From: Myxococcales bacterium
GTDB lineage: Bacteria > Myxococcota_A > Polyangia > Polyangiales > Polyangiaceae
NCBI GenBank assembly: GCA_016706225.1
Contig: JADJKB010000013.1
Span: 186,001 to 250,000, forward strand
DNA: 64,000 nt
Direction of reading: 5' to 3'
The translations under genes were made by a program, and so were the position numbers. This document shows, piece by piece, positions 45,214 to 53,395 of the stretch. The notes under the pieces are model-generated. The model searched no databases, was not told the origin of the DNA, and saw only the letters and a program-made list of their open reading frames with translations. Positions within the stretch are counted from its first letter, which is position 1. Each line of letters begins with the position of its first letter.

Positions 45214-45935
45214 GCATCAAGACGTCCGCTGCCCTCGGGCTCGGCCTGGCAGTTTCGGTCGGCCTCGCACTGGTCGCCTGTGGCGACGACGAGTCGAGCA
45301 CTTCGACCGCACCCAAGACACCGCCAGGCCTCTCCCTCGTGTCCGTCGAAGGAGTCGGCGGGCCTCGCTGGGAGCCCGGCGGTGACTCGTGCGTCGAGCT
45401 CGGTCACGACCCGAAACAGACCATCGCGGTCGTGATTGGGCTGTCGAGCTTCACGCTGCGGCCTCCCGGTACCTGCGGTGGCACTCGGCAGTGCGGGACC
45501 GCGCTGCTGCGCGTCGACCCGAGCGGTGACGGCGAGGCGCTACGCGTGGAAGCCGCGCAGACCACCCTCGCGGCAAGCTTCTCCGCCCTCGGGCCTGGCT
45601 CGCACACCTTTCGCGTCGAGCTCAGGGACAAACAAGGGCTGCCGCAGATCGACGTCGAGGCCGGGGCGACGCTCTTCTCGGAGGTCACCCTGGACGTGAA
45701 AGAGCCCGGGGGTTGCGGCGGTGCGGTGGACTCGGGGTCCGACGCGACCGACGCCGGTGGCGACGACGCAAGTGGCGATGCCGGCAGCGACGCCGGCGGC
45801 GACGCGGGTGACGACGGCGGCGGCGACGCCGATGCGGCCGGCACCGATGCGAGCGACGCAGGCGACGCGGGCAGCGAGGCGAGCGCGGACGCGAGCGACG
45901 ACGGTGGGGACGCCGGCGACGCCGGCACCGACTGA
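45210..45935 (+). CDS. Asp/Gly/Ala-rich lipoprotein
   Basis: 241 residues from ATG 45210, overlapping the chemoreceptor stop (ATGA). Signal peptide [17 protein letters not shown] with lipobox. A ~140-residue beta-rich region ([38 protein letters not shown]) is followed by a ~75-residue low-complexity Asp/Ala/Gly/Ser tail ([20 protein letters not shown]) that could bind divalent cations. Its overlap with the chemoreceptor gene suggests coexpression, but a functional link is not evident. Confidence 0.75.
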   Translation: MSIKTSAALGLGLAVSVGLALVACGDDESSTSTAPKTPPGLSLVSVEGVGGPRWEPGGDSCVELGHDPKQTIAVVIGLSSFTLRPPGTCGGTRQCGTALLRVDPSGDGEALRVEAAQTTLAASFSALGPGSHTFRVELRDKQGLPQIDVEAGATLFSEVTLDVKEPGGCGGAVDSGSDATDAGGDDASGDAGSDAGGDAGDDGGGDADAAGTDASDAGDAGSEASADASDDGGDAGDAGTD

Positions 45936-46095
45936 GCGACGTAGCGCGAGCAGACAGCCCACGGCGGGCGCCGCGCCGTGCCGAGCACTAGACTCAGTCG
46001 CGGATTTCTGGCAGGTCGCGCGTTTCCGCTGCGCGAAAGCGCACAAGTCGAGACCAGAGGCGCGGGTGGCGTGGCTCGCGGTGCGAGAGCCATGG

Positions 46096-46530
46096 CTATT
46101 CTCCGGGCGGCTCGTCGTCCGGCGGCACGTCGTCTGGCGGGGGTGGCGGGGGCGGCGGGGGCGGCGGAGGTGGTTCCGCAGTGGGGGGTGGAGCGGGCAT
46201 CGGTACGGGCCCGCTCGGCGGCGGCATCATGCTCGGTGCCGCGCACACCACCGTGATCGTCTGCGGGTTGTAGAGACCCATCGTCACGGCCCCGACAAGT
46301 CCGTTGACGAACGAGGTCTCGGTCTTGATCTCCGCCCAACCTTGCGGGCAGACCTCGGTGAGTTTGTAGGGCCCGGAGAGCTCCGCGATACCCACGACCA
46401 CACCGCTGTGCCACTTGCCGTCGTATTCGACGGTGGGTTGTCGCGCCGGCGGCAAACCCGAACGCACCGTCGTCGTGTGACAGCCAGGGAGCAGGAACAA
46501 CGTCGCAATAGCGACCAAGAGGTTGCGCAT
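46096..46530 (-). CDS. Bor-like lipoprotein with proline-rich tail
   Basis: 144 residues from ATG 46530 (MRNLLVAIATLFLLPGC, lipobox). The body matches the phage-lambda Bor/Iss lipoprotein family, with the late block ETSFVNGLVGAVTMGLYNPQ followed by TITVVCA (Bor: ETQQTFVNGLLGFITLGIYTP then ...VYC). The C-terminus is a Pro-rich tail with a run of 13 prolines. Bor family members are surface lipoproteins, some linked to serum resistance in E. coli; a function here is not implied. It overlaps the stop of the next Bor-like gene upstream (TGATG). Confidence 0.8.
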   Translation of the reverse strand: MRNLLVAIATLFLLPGCHTTTVRSGLPPARQPTVEYDGKWHSGVVVGIAELSGPYKLTEVCPQGWAEIKTETSFVNGLVGAVTMGLYNPQTITVVCAAPSMMPPPSGPVPMPAPPPTAEPPPPPPPPPPPPPDDVPPDDEPPGE

Positions 46531-47006
46531 CACAGCTCACCTCCGCGATTCATCCGAACTCGCCACACACCCGGCGCGCCCTCCACGGGAACGGGTACGC
46601 CGACCCACTGGCCACCCGCGCTCGTGCGCCGGGCCCGGACCGGGGCGCCCGCGCGCTCTTCCACCACCAAGTCCTGCGCGGCGCCGGCGCGCACCGAAGC
46701 GCTGGGAGCTGCGGCGCACGTCACGTAGACCTTGCGCGGGGCGTAGATGCCGATGGTCAGCACGGTCACGATGCCAGTGCCGAAATTCCCCCCGGTTCGC
46801 ACCAGCGCTACGGGGCCCTGGCAGAAGCGGCGCGCGTCGACCTCTTCCTCCCCGACGAGCCCGAAGATGTAAAAATCTGTCCACTCTTCGTGTTCCTCGC
46901 CCGCCGAGGCGTTCGGGTCGATGAACGTCGCCTTGTAACACCCGCTCCCGAGCCCGGCGGACAGCACGAGCAGCGCAGCGGCCACGGAGCGAACTTGCCA
47001 GAGCAT
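46530..47006 (-). CDS. Bor-like lipoprotein
   Basis: 158 residues from ATG 47006, lipobox VLSAGLGSGC. It shares the Bor pattern with its neighbour (EEWTDFYIFGLVGEEEVDAR, GGNFGTGIVTVLTIGIYAPR followed by KVYVTCA), then adds a ~60-residue Arg/Gly/Val-rich C-terminal extension. The two genes are presumably a tandem duplication, with this one upstream in the transcript. No phage genes are nearby. Confidence 0.78.
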   Translation of the reverse strand: MLWQVRSVAAALLVLSAGLGSGCYKATFIDPNASAGEEHEEWTDFYIFGLVGEEEVDARRFCQGPVALVRTGGNFGTGIVTVLTIGIYAPRKVYVTCAAAPSASVRAGAAQDLVVEERAGAPVRARRTSAGGQWVGVPVPVEGAPGVWRVRMNRGGEL

Positions 47007-47123
47007 CGACTCTCCTCCTTGTGGTGCGACGGAAGCTAATCACGCGGCATTCACCGACCACCCCGACGGTCGCGGTGTCGCCGGAAAGAATTGCGCTCGA
47101 TGCGAGGAGCGTGCAGGCCGTGC

Positions 47124-48806
47124 TCAGGGATGCACGAACATGATCGTGCCCTTCAGAGGCAGCAGCACTCCGTGCCATCCGATCGGCACCTGCGGCTCGG
47201 TCCAGTGAAAGATCCGGCGGGCGTCCTCGGGGGCAAGGTTGATGCAGCCGTGGCTCTTGGGCACACCGAAGCGGTCGTGCCAGTAGGCCCCGTGCAGTGC
47301 GTAGCCTTCTTTGTCGAAGTATTGCACGTAGGGTACGTCGCGGAGCTCGAACTCCTCCCCTACCTCACTCGACGACATCGTGGCCGTGATGTGTTTGGTG
47401 TGAATGCGGAAGATGCCGCGCTTCGTCGCGGTGGTGTGCTTCGGATCCTCGAGCCCGGCCTCTCCGCTCGAGATCAACGTCGCAAAGACGGGACGTTCGC
47501 CCTCGTAGAGTACCACCGTCTGTTTGCTCAGGTTGACGTCCAGCCACTTCTCGCCGTTCTTGCCCCACGCCGGCATGCGTTTGGCCGGGTCGAGACGCGA
47601 GGCGTCCTTGTCGCTCAGCCACTTGGCGTCGGCGGTCTCGTAGTGCAGTCGGCCCTTGAAGAATTGCTGTTTGCCCGTCAGCTTGACCGCACCGCGATAG
47701 ACGGCGTTGCCCGCGTCGATCAGCTTGTTCTGGGACTTCTGGAACAGCCACAGCTTGGCGTCCGGACGCCGCACGATGGCAAACGGAAAATCGATCTCCT
47801 TGGGGATCTCGAAGCCGTGAAAATCAGAGCCCTGGATCGGGCGTAGGCGGTCGGTGGGCAAGATCTCGAGGCTCGTACTGATGCCGTAGCGACGCCCGCG
47901 GTGCAGGAACGTCTGCAAGAACGAATAACCGACACGCGACCGCATCCGGTCGGTCACCAAGTTCTGGCCGGTGCTCTTGTCGTCGGAGGCCTCGTTGTCG
48001 TCGGTCTGCAAGCTCGGGATCTGCGCGCCGCTGCCAAGGAACGCCGGCAGGGTATCACTCAGCTTCTCGGACCAAGCCTTGGCCGGATCGACCAGCTCGC
48101 CCCGCCCGCCGAGCCAGACGTCCTGCGCGTAGCTGGCACCGACTTCGCCGTCGGCCTCCAGCCACTTCTGCATGCGGTCCTCATGTCCTGGCTCAGCCTT
48201 CGCGAGCTCGTCGTCGCTTGGCACATGGCCGTAGATCGGCCCGGGCTTGCGCACGGTCCCGTAGATGTAAGGCAGCCTGCGGGAGACGTCGGGGGGATGC
48301 TCGCGCGTTGCGATCACGATGGGATCGTTCGCGTCGAGCGTCGCGCGTTTCCCGATGCAGATGAAGCCATCCGGTTGAACCGCGTACCAACCGCCCTTGC
48401 AACCGTCGTGGCCGGCGGGCTTGCTCTCGGTCGGGACCGACGAGCCGACCCGCAAGTAGCCGAGGCGCGCGGACCGAAACGATGGCGAGTCGTAGATCCA
48501 TGCCCTGAGCGCGCGGGCGTGCACCCGGGGTTTGCCCGCCGCGACCTCGGTGACCGCGAGCGGCCGACTCTGGCCACTCAGGCTCACCGCCGGCGCCAAG
48601 CGCGGGCGGGCCGGGCGTTCCCGGCTCGCGGCGGGCGCTCTGCTCATCGGGTCGCCGCTCGACGCAGGCTGAGCGCTGGCGAGGGTCGGCGCCTCGGTCT
48701 TGGAGCAGGCAACGACCGCCAGGAGCCCTAGAGCGCCGAACAGGTTGAACGTCGTTTGTTTTCCGGGACTTGCAAGGTGTTCGGCGCTCGCGCGCGGAGC
48801 GCGCAC
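47124..48806 (-). CDS. L,D-transpeptidase (YkuD) lipoprotein
   Basis: 560 residues from GTG 48806. The signal peptide (TTFNLFGALGLLAVVAC) ends in a lipobox. After a low-complexity stretch and a large N-terminal region comes the YkuD domain with ALHGAYWHDRFGVPKSHGCI, containing the catalytic His/Ser/Cys. It cross-links peptidoglycan or attaches outer-membrane proteins, or may act on another substrate. No ATG, GTG or TTG lies between 48806 and the hydrophobic core, and GTG 48806 sits within copy 1 of the dispersed repeat (48728-48890), so the repeat supplies the start codon and signal-peptide n-region. A longer in-frame start at 48911 is possible. Confidence 0.85.
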   Translation of the reverse strand: MRAPRASAEHLASPGKQTTFNLFGALGLLAVVACSKTEAPTLASAQPASSGDPMSRAPAASRERPARPRLAPAVSLSGQSRPLAVTEVAAGKPRVHARALRAWIYDSPSFRSARLGYLRVGSSVPTESKPAGHDGCKGGWYAVQPDGFICIGKRATLDANDPIVIATREHPPDVSRRLPYIYGTVRKPGPIYGHVPSDDELAKAEPGHEDRMQKWLEADGEVGASYAQDVWLGGRGELVDPAKAWSEKLSDTLPAFLGSGAQIPSLQTDDNEASDDKSTGQNLVTDRMRSRVGYSFLQTFLHRGRRYGISTSLEILPTDRLRPIQGSDFHGFEIPKEIDFPFAIVRRPDAKLWLFQKSQNKLIDAGNAVYRGAVKLTGKQQFFKGRLHYETADAKWLSDKDASRLDPAKRMPAWGKNGEKWLDVNLSKQTVVLYEGERPVFATLISSGEAGLEDPKHTTATKRGIFRIHTKHITATMSSSEVGEEFELRDVPYVQYFDKEGYALHGAYWHDRFGVPKSHGCINLAPEDARRIFHWTEPQVPIGWHGVLLPLKGTIMFVHP

Positions 48807-48890
48807 GGCCGAAGGCCGGGGGTTTGGGGCGCAGCCCCAACGTAAAGGTCCTAGAACACGAGCAGCGCAAGCTGATCGGTGTTCCAGCGA
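48728..48890 (+). repeat. Dispersed repeat element, copy 1 (~163 bp)
   Basis: Nearly the same sequence occurs at 50195-50358 in the same orientation, with scattered differences. It begins ctagagcgccgaacaggttg and ends aagctgatcggtgttc. Inside are a ccggccttcggccg-like hairpin (cggcc-gaa-ggccg), the perfect hairpin ttggggc-gca-gccccaa and a GC-rich block. The centre that is palindromic in copy 2 is degraded here (ggtcctagaacac). The left part overlaps the start of the L,D-transpeptidase gene on the opposite strand. It has no ORF of its own that is clearly real. Confidence 0.85.
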
Positions 48891-49208
48891 GCCCATCCAA
48901 TGGCCCTTCATCCCCTTGGAAATCGCACGAAGCGGGGTTCAGCGGCCAGAAACCCGCTGAGAGCGCTTGCCTGGATTGCGATTTCGCACACGGGAATTTT
49001 CACAGTTGCAAGACCGGGCCGGACTTTGTGCCGCTAACCGCCTGTTATCTATGCTGAGACGCCGTGGCCCGTTGCTTGCTGGTATCCGTCTCCAGCGGCA
49101 GCCTGAGGCGTTCCCCCCCCCTCCGCCCTGGCTGCCGCTATTCTTTTTGTCCGTCCGCGGCCGGCCGGGGTTTCCCCGACACCCCGCTGGGGGTAAACGC
49201 GCGGCCGT
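48891..49208. other. Intergenic region without recognised features
   Basis: About 320 bp between repeat copy 1 and the membrane-protein gene. It is less GC-rich than its surroundings in its first half, holds a C8 run near 49115 and no convincing ORF, RNA gene or terminator. Promoters for both the divergent L,D-transpeptidase and the downstream gene could lie here, but none was identified. Confidence 0.5.
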
Positions 49209-50198
49209 ATGCTCCTAGAGCAAGCGAACCCTGCCCGCCTCGAGCTTGGCCGGCGTACGGGCTTCGGGGCGCCCGTGCTGACCGCGCTGGTGATCGGCGC
49301 GTTCTCGCTCAGCCCCCTGCTCGCGCCCGGACCGGTGAGCGTGGCGCGCGCCGCGTTCGCGCTGTTCCTGGCGGCGTTTGCGCTGGCGCTCGCGGTGATT
49401 GCCCGCCCACGTGAGCGCAGTCTGCGCATCGCCCTGGACGCCGGGGTCATCGATCTCGGCGCACGGACGACACCGCTCGGGCGCGCGCGGTTCATCACGC
49501 TCGGCTCTGGCGGCTCGACCCTCGAGGCCTCGGTGCGGACCCGCTATCGCGCGGAGATCGCCCTCGACGGAGACGACCGAGTGGTGCTGCTCGAGGATCC
49601 CGATCCGGCGCGCGTGCTCTCGGATCTGCGGCGTGTACTCAGCTACTGGCCAATACCGGTGACCACCGGTTGGGGACTACCACTCGGCGCCGAGCCGTGG
49701 CTTCCGGCGGCGGTGACCGCCGCGCCAGTCAGCGCCGGTGAGTTCGAAGCGCACGGTCGCCCCTACGAGGCCGAGCTCGGCGCGGGGCTCAGTGTGCTCG
49801 GAGGGGCGGCCGTGGTCGGGACCGCCATGGCGCTCATGCACGGCTCCCGCCTCGCGAATGACAAACCCACAGCGCTACTCAGCTACGCGCTCTCCGCGCT
49901 CCTGCTCGGTTTCATCGTGGTGCTCGGCGCGCTGATGGTCTCCGATCGCCTCACTCTGCGGGTGCAGGCGGATTCTGTGACGCTGGTGCGCACCGCCCTC
50001 GGAGTGGTCTGGCGCCGACGGGTCGTCCCGACGACGAACGTCCGCGGGCTGTACGCGGTCGGCCTCATCCCCAACGAACCGCGCCACTTGCTCGTGTGCA
50101 CGGAGCAAGGAATCGAGGCGTTTCCGGTGGTCGGAGAGGCCGCCACACGCATGGCGAACCACTTCGCGACATCAAAAAGCGAGCCCGCGCGGGGCTAG
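49209..50198 (+). CDS. Membrane protein of unknown function
   Basis: 329 residues. Two N-terminal helices (PVLTALVIGAFSLSPLLAPG; AAFALFLAAFALALAVIARP) are followed by a ~110-residue soluble part with PH-like beta strands (LDAGVIDLGARTTPLGRARF) and then two more helices (AALGG-type GLSVLGGAAVVGTAMALM; LLSYALSALLLGFIVVLGAL). The C-terminal ~80 residues again look like a small beta domain. No family recognised. The final codon and TAG stop are formed by the left end of repeat copy 2 (ggc|tag). Confidence 0.7.
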   Translation: MLLEQANPARLELGRRTGFGAPVLTALVIGAFSLSPLLAPGPVSVARAAFALFLAAFALALAVIARPRERSLRIALDAGVIDLGARTTPLGRARFITLGSGGSTLEASVRTRYRAEIALDGDDRVVLLEDPDPARVLSDLRRVLSYWPIPVTTGWGLPLGAEPWLPAAVTAAPVSAGEFEAHGRPYEAELGAGLSVLGGAAVVGTAMALMHGSRLANDKPTALLSYALSALLLGFIVVLGALMVSDRLTLRVQADSVTLVRTALGVVWRRRVVPTTNVRGLYAVGLIPNEPRHLLVCTEQGIEAFPVVGEAATRMANHFATSKSEPARG

Positions 50199-50358
50199 AG
50201 CGCCGAACAGGTTGAACGTCGTTTGTTTTCAGCGACTAGCAATGTGTTCGGCGCTCGCGCGCGGAGCGCGGACGGCCGAAGGCCGGGGGTTTGGGGCGCA
50301 GCCCCAACGTAAGTGTTCTAGAACACGAGCAGCGCAAGCTGATCGGTGTTCTAGAGCG
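50195..50358 (+). repeat. Dispersed repeat element, copy 2 (~164 bp)
   Basis: Direct repeat of copy 1 at 48728-48890. It starts ctagagcgcc, carries the same hairpins (cggcc-gaa-ggccg; ttggggc-gca-gccccaa) and has an intact 14-bp palindrome gtgttctagaacac at 50313-50326. It ends tgttctagagcg, so ctagagcg stands at both ends of this copy as a short direct repeat. Its first bases provide the TAG stop of the upstream membrane-protein gene. Confidence 0.85.
50313..50326. repeat. Perfect 14-bp palindrome within repeat copy 2
   Basis: gtgttctagaacac is its own reverse complement. In copy 1 the matching bases have lost the symmetry (ggtcctagaacac). It could be a protein-binding or cleavage site of the repeat; the role is unknown. 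Confidence 0.7.
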
Positions 50359-50388
50359 GGCTCGGGGAGCCTGGGCAACAGCAGGCCG

Positions 50389-50823
50389 TCAATCGCCGAT
50401 GCGCAGCGTCCCCGGAACACAGGTCTTCTCGTGGGTGGTCGGCATGCCTTTGGGCGGCAGCAGATCGATCTTGATGCGCTCACCCGCCTTGCAGGTGATC
50501 TCACCGACGTAGGGGGTATTGCCGACCTTCACGCCGTCGACGCGGAGCTCTGAACGATCGGAGCCGGCGGTCACCACGATCTGCAGACGCAACGTCGTGC
50601 CCGACTTCGCGATCTCGCCAGTCGGCGCGGGCGCCGGCGGCCCGCTGCTCGCCTTGGGTGGCGGCGCTGGCGGCGCATCCGCCGTCACCTCGAGCTTGGG
50701 CGCGCGCTCCGCGATCGCAAACAACACGCCGGCGGTCCCGAAACGGGCGCCGATCACTGCGAACAGGCCGGCAGCGACGAGCTGCGCGACTCCACTCGCG
50801 CGCGACACCGTGTCGCGCATCAT
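50389..50823 (-). CDS. Small membrane protein with PEGA-like C-terminus
   Basis: 144 residues from ATG 50823, overlapping the ATPase stop by ATGA. One N-terminal helix (GVAQLVAAGLFAVIGARFG), a Pro/Ala-rich linker and a C-terminal ~70-residue domain containing LRVDGVKVGNTPYVGEITCK, the PEGA pattern (short beta-sandwich in surface proteins). It is the second gene of a two-gene unit with a GspE/PilB-type ATPase, and a functional link is inferred only from this. Confidence 0.7.
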   Translation of the reverse strand: MMRDTVSRASGVAQLVAAGLFAVIGARFGTAGVLFAIAERAPKLEVTADAPPAPPPKASSGPPAPAPTGEIAKSGTTLRLQIVVTAGSDRSELRVDGVKVGNTPYVGEITCKAGERIKIDLLPPKGMPTTHEKTCVPGTLRIGD

Positions 50824-52313
50824 CCCGTCACCCGTAGCACTTCCATCAGCGAGGTCTCCCCGCGCTGGGCGCGCAAGAGCCCGTCCCGCATCAGCGGGGT
50901 CATGCCCTCGGCGGTCGCCACCTGATGTAGCTCGTTGGTCGGGCTGCGCTTGTTGATGGCGGCGCGGACCGCCTCGTTCAGAATCAGGAGCTCCGCGATG
51001 GGCAAGCGCCCGGTAAAACCTTGGCCCTCGCAGAAGTCACACCCCACGTGTTCGTAGTAGATGCCATCGGGGATGACGATGCCCGACTCGGCGAAGCGCT
51101 CGGTCACGATGGCGTCCGGCTTGGCTTCCCTGCGGCAGGCCGTACACAGCGTGCGGACCAGTCGCTGGGAGAGGCAGCCGACGGTCGCGCTGGCCAAGAT
51201 GAACGGCTCGATGCCCATCTCGATCAGGCGCGCAAACACACCCGCGGCGCTCTGACCGTGCACGGTGGTGAGGATGAGATGGCCCGTCAGGCCCGCTTGC
51301 ATGGCGATCTCGGCGGTCTCGCGATCGCGAATTTCGCCCACCATCAGCACGTTCGGATCTTGCCGGAGCACACTGCGCAACGTGCCCGCGAAGGTCATGC
51401 CGGCCTTCGGGTGCATCTGCGTCTGCGTCGCAAAGGGCAGCTCGAGCTCGATGGGGTCTTCGAGCGTGACCAGAGTCGTCGTGCGGCCTCGGGAGCGCGA
51501 AATCTGCTTCAGCGCCGCGTAGAGCGTGGTCGTCTTGCCGCTACCGACCGGACCCGTCACGAACAAGAGTCCCTGGGGTCGGTTGACGAGGTCGATGACG
51601 CCAGCCATCACCTCTTCGTTGAAGGCCAATGATTCGACGTCGGGCACGGCGCGGCTGCCGCGGACCAGACGCAGCACGACCCGCTCCCCGCCCTCGGTGG
51701 GTAGCGTCGAGACACGCGCCTCGATGCTGCCGTCGTCGATGGTCATCACCAGGCGCCCGTCCTGGGGAGTGTTCTTCACGTACGTGTCGAGGCGAGCGAG
51801 CACCTTGACGCGGGTCACCAGCGGCGCTTGCACCGAGGGATCGAGCAGGGCGACCTCGTGCAGTGTGCCGTGCACGCGATACGTCAGCTTCAGCGCGTCC
51901 GGCGTCGGCGAGACGTGGATGTCACTGGCGCTGACCTTCACGGCTCCGCGCACCAGCTCCGTGAACGCCGCGACCACGTCCGGCGCCTCGGCGGTGCAGT
52001 CGGCGATGCGCCGCCGCACCTCGACGATCGCCTCCTGGACGTTCCCGGTCTCCAGCCCCTCGTAGTCGGCGTGGCCGCGCTTGCGTCGGAGCCCGAACAG
52101 CAACTCCGCCAGTGTGAGCACGACCGCGAACCCACCGGCGATGCCCGCAACGCGGAGCAGCCACCCCCAGCCCCCCGACCCGAACACGACCCAGAACTGT
52201 CGGACGATCTCCGCCCACGCGCCATCGAACGACACGCTGGCCGCGATCGCCGCGGCGCCGGCAAGGAGGCCGAGCACAGCAATTCCGAGCAGGCCGCGGA
52301 CGGTGGCGGACAT
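50820..52313 (-). CDS. Membrane-anchored GspE/PilB-family ATPase
   Basis: 497-residue secretion-type ATPase. The core is normal for the type II secretion/type IV pilus family: VSASDIHVSPTPDALKLTYR, Walker A TGPVGSGKTTT, the Asp box VTLEDPIEL, Walker B VLMVGEIRDRETAEIA, the His box TTVHGQSAAG and a CTAC...CDFC zinc site. In place of the usual N1 domain it has two N-terminal helices (GLLGIAVLGLLAGAAAIAAS; LRVAGIAGGFAVVLTLAELL) that would anchor it in the membrane. No GspF, pilin or GspD gene is adjacent. ATG 52313 is chosen over GTG 52316. Confidence 0.85.
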   Translation of the reverse strand: MSATVRGLLGIAVLGLLAGAAAIAASVSFDGAWAEIVRQFWVVFGSGGWGWLLRVAGIAGGFAVVLTLAELLFGLRRKRGHADYEGLETGNVQEAIVEVRRRIADCTAEAPDVVAAFTELVRGAVKVSASDIHVSPTPDALKLTYRVHGTLHEVALLDPSVQAPLVTRVKVLARLDTYVKNTPQDGRLVMTIDDGSIEARVSTLPTEGGERVVLRLVRGSRAVPDVESLAFNEEVMAGVIDLVNRPQGLLFVTGPVGSGKTTTLYAALKQISRSRGRTTTLVTLEDPIELELPFATQTQMHPKAGMTFAGTLRSVLRQDPNVLMVGEIRDRETAEIAMQAGLTGHLILTTVHGQSAAGVFARLIEMGIEPFILASATVGCLSQRLVRTLCTACRREAKPDAIVTERFAESGIVIPDGIYYEHVGCDFCEGQGFTGRLPIAELLILNEAVRAAINKRSPTNELHQVATAEGMTPLMRDGLLRAQRGETSLMEVLRVTG

Positions 52314-52498
52314 CACGACGAGGAGGACATCATTGCACGGCGTGCCGCGATGCGTAAGTTGGCCGTCGGGCCGGCGACCCTAGGCAGCCCCACGGAATCA
52401 TGGGCGATTGCAGGTTGGGCTGGCCGACTGGCGACTCCGAAGCTCAAATGCCACCTCACCCCCAAGAGACGGGCCTGGCTCGTCCCACGAGGAGCACG

Positions 52499-53053
52499 AT
52501 GAACGTTGCCCAGAAGCTCGCCGTAATTTCTCTCTGCGCGATCGGGCTGGCCATTCCTGCCGGTCCTGCCTTTGCCCGGGGCGGTGAGCCAGGCCCGGTG
52601 AAGAAGGCGGCCGAGGACAGCAAACAGGCTGCCGACAAGCTCAAGGAGAAGCGCAAGGAGCTCAAAGAAGAGCTCAAGGAGAAACGAGCCGCGGGCAAGG
52701 ATGGAAAGGAGGACGCCAAGGAGGACGTCAAGGACGCAAAGGGGGAGGTCAAGGACGCTCGCAAAGAGCTGAAAGAGAACTGGGCCAAGCTGCGGGAGAC
52801 TCGTCAGGAGCGACGCAAGGAGCGACGCGAAGAGCTCAAGAAGAAGTGGGGCGAGCTGCCCAAACACCCGGCGGTAAAGAGCGAGCTCAAGGTTCACGCT
52901 TGGCGCATGGCGCGCCTCAAGCGCGTCCGCGCGGTTGCGGTGAGTGAGGACAAGACGGACGCTGTTGCACGCGTAGACAAGCTGGTCGCCAAGGAGAATG
53001 GGCGCCACGACAAACGCATGGAAGCCCTCAAAGCGAAGGGAGGTGAGGAATGA
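52499..53053 (+). CDS. Periplasmic coiled-coil protein, very charged
   Basis: 184 residues from ATG 52499, preceded by cgaggagcacg as a good ribosome-binding sequence. The signal peptide ends GPAFA. The mature part is a long Lys/Glu/Arg-rich helix (DKLKEKRKELKEELKEKRAA; KDGKEDAKEDVKDAKGEV), probably a coiled coil. The final third has a less repetitive helix (HPAVKSELKVHAWRMARLKR). No family recognised. The stop overlaps the next start (ATGA). Start codons further upstream lie before the ribosome-binding site. Confidence 0.75.
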   Translation: MNVAQKLAVISLCAIGLAIPAGPAFARGGEPGPVKKAAEDSKQAADKLKEKRKELKEELKEKRAAGKDGKEDAKEDVKDAKGEVKDARKELKENWAKLRETRQERRKERREELKKKWGELPKHPAVKSELKVHAWRMARLKRVRAVAVSEDKTDAVARVDKLVAKENGRHDKRMEALKAKGGEE

Positions 53054-53319
53054 GCGCCCACTTCACCGCATTGGCTCTGATCGCGACGGCACTCGTTGCA
53101 CTTCCGGCCTGTGAGAAGAAGGAGACCCCCACCTCGGCGCCAGCTTCCTCCGCGGCAGTCCCCTCCACGGGTTCTCTGGCCGCCGCGTCGGCGCAGCCGT
53201 CCGATGACGGCGAGGGCATGCCGATGGAAGAGGACTTCGAGGACGAGGCCGAGCAGAAGATCACGGCGCAGAACGTCAACGACGAGCTCGACAAGCTCGA
53301 AAAAGAGATCGCGGAGTGA
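53050..53319 (+). CDS. Small acidic lipoprotein
   Basis: 89 residues from ATG 53050, overlapping the preceding stop. The signal peptide ends VALPAC (lipobox). A Ser/Ala-rich linker leads to an acidic helix (EEDFEDEAEQKITAQNVNDE followed by LDKLEKEIAE). Together with the coiled-coil gene before it, this could form an envelope pair, with basic/acidic helices facing each other. That is inference. Confidence 0.72.
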   Translation: MSAHFTALALIATALVALPACEKKETPTSAPASSAAVPSTGSLAAASAQPSDDGEGMPMEEDFEDEAEQKITAQNVNDELDKLEKEIAE

Positions 53320-53324
53320 GACCC

Positions 53325-53343
53325 CCGCCCGCGAAGCGGGCGG
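53325..53343 (+). terminator. Hairpin after the small lipoprotein gene
   Basis: ccgcccgc-gaa-gcgggcgg forms a perfect 8-bp stem with a three-base loop, starting 5 bases after the stop at 53319. It is not followed by a T-tract, so it could terminate with Rho or protect the transcript 3' end; the call is tentative. Confidence 0.45.
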
Positions 53344-53395
53344 CTCGGCGCATGGGAGATTGGCAATGACCGAGCAGCTCTGTTAGGAGCCGCCG

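Noticed and set aside
46096..47006. Prophage remnant suggested by the Bor-like genes
   Set aside because: No integrase, capsid, tail or lysis gene and no attachment-site repeat around them. Base use matches the surroundings.
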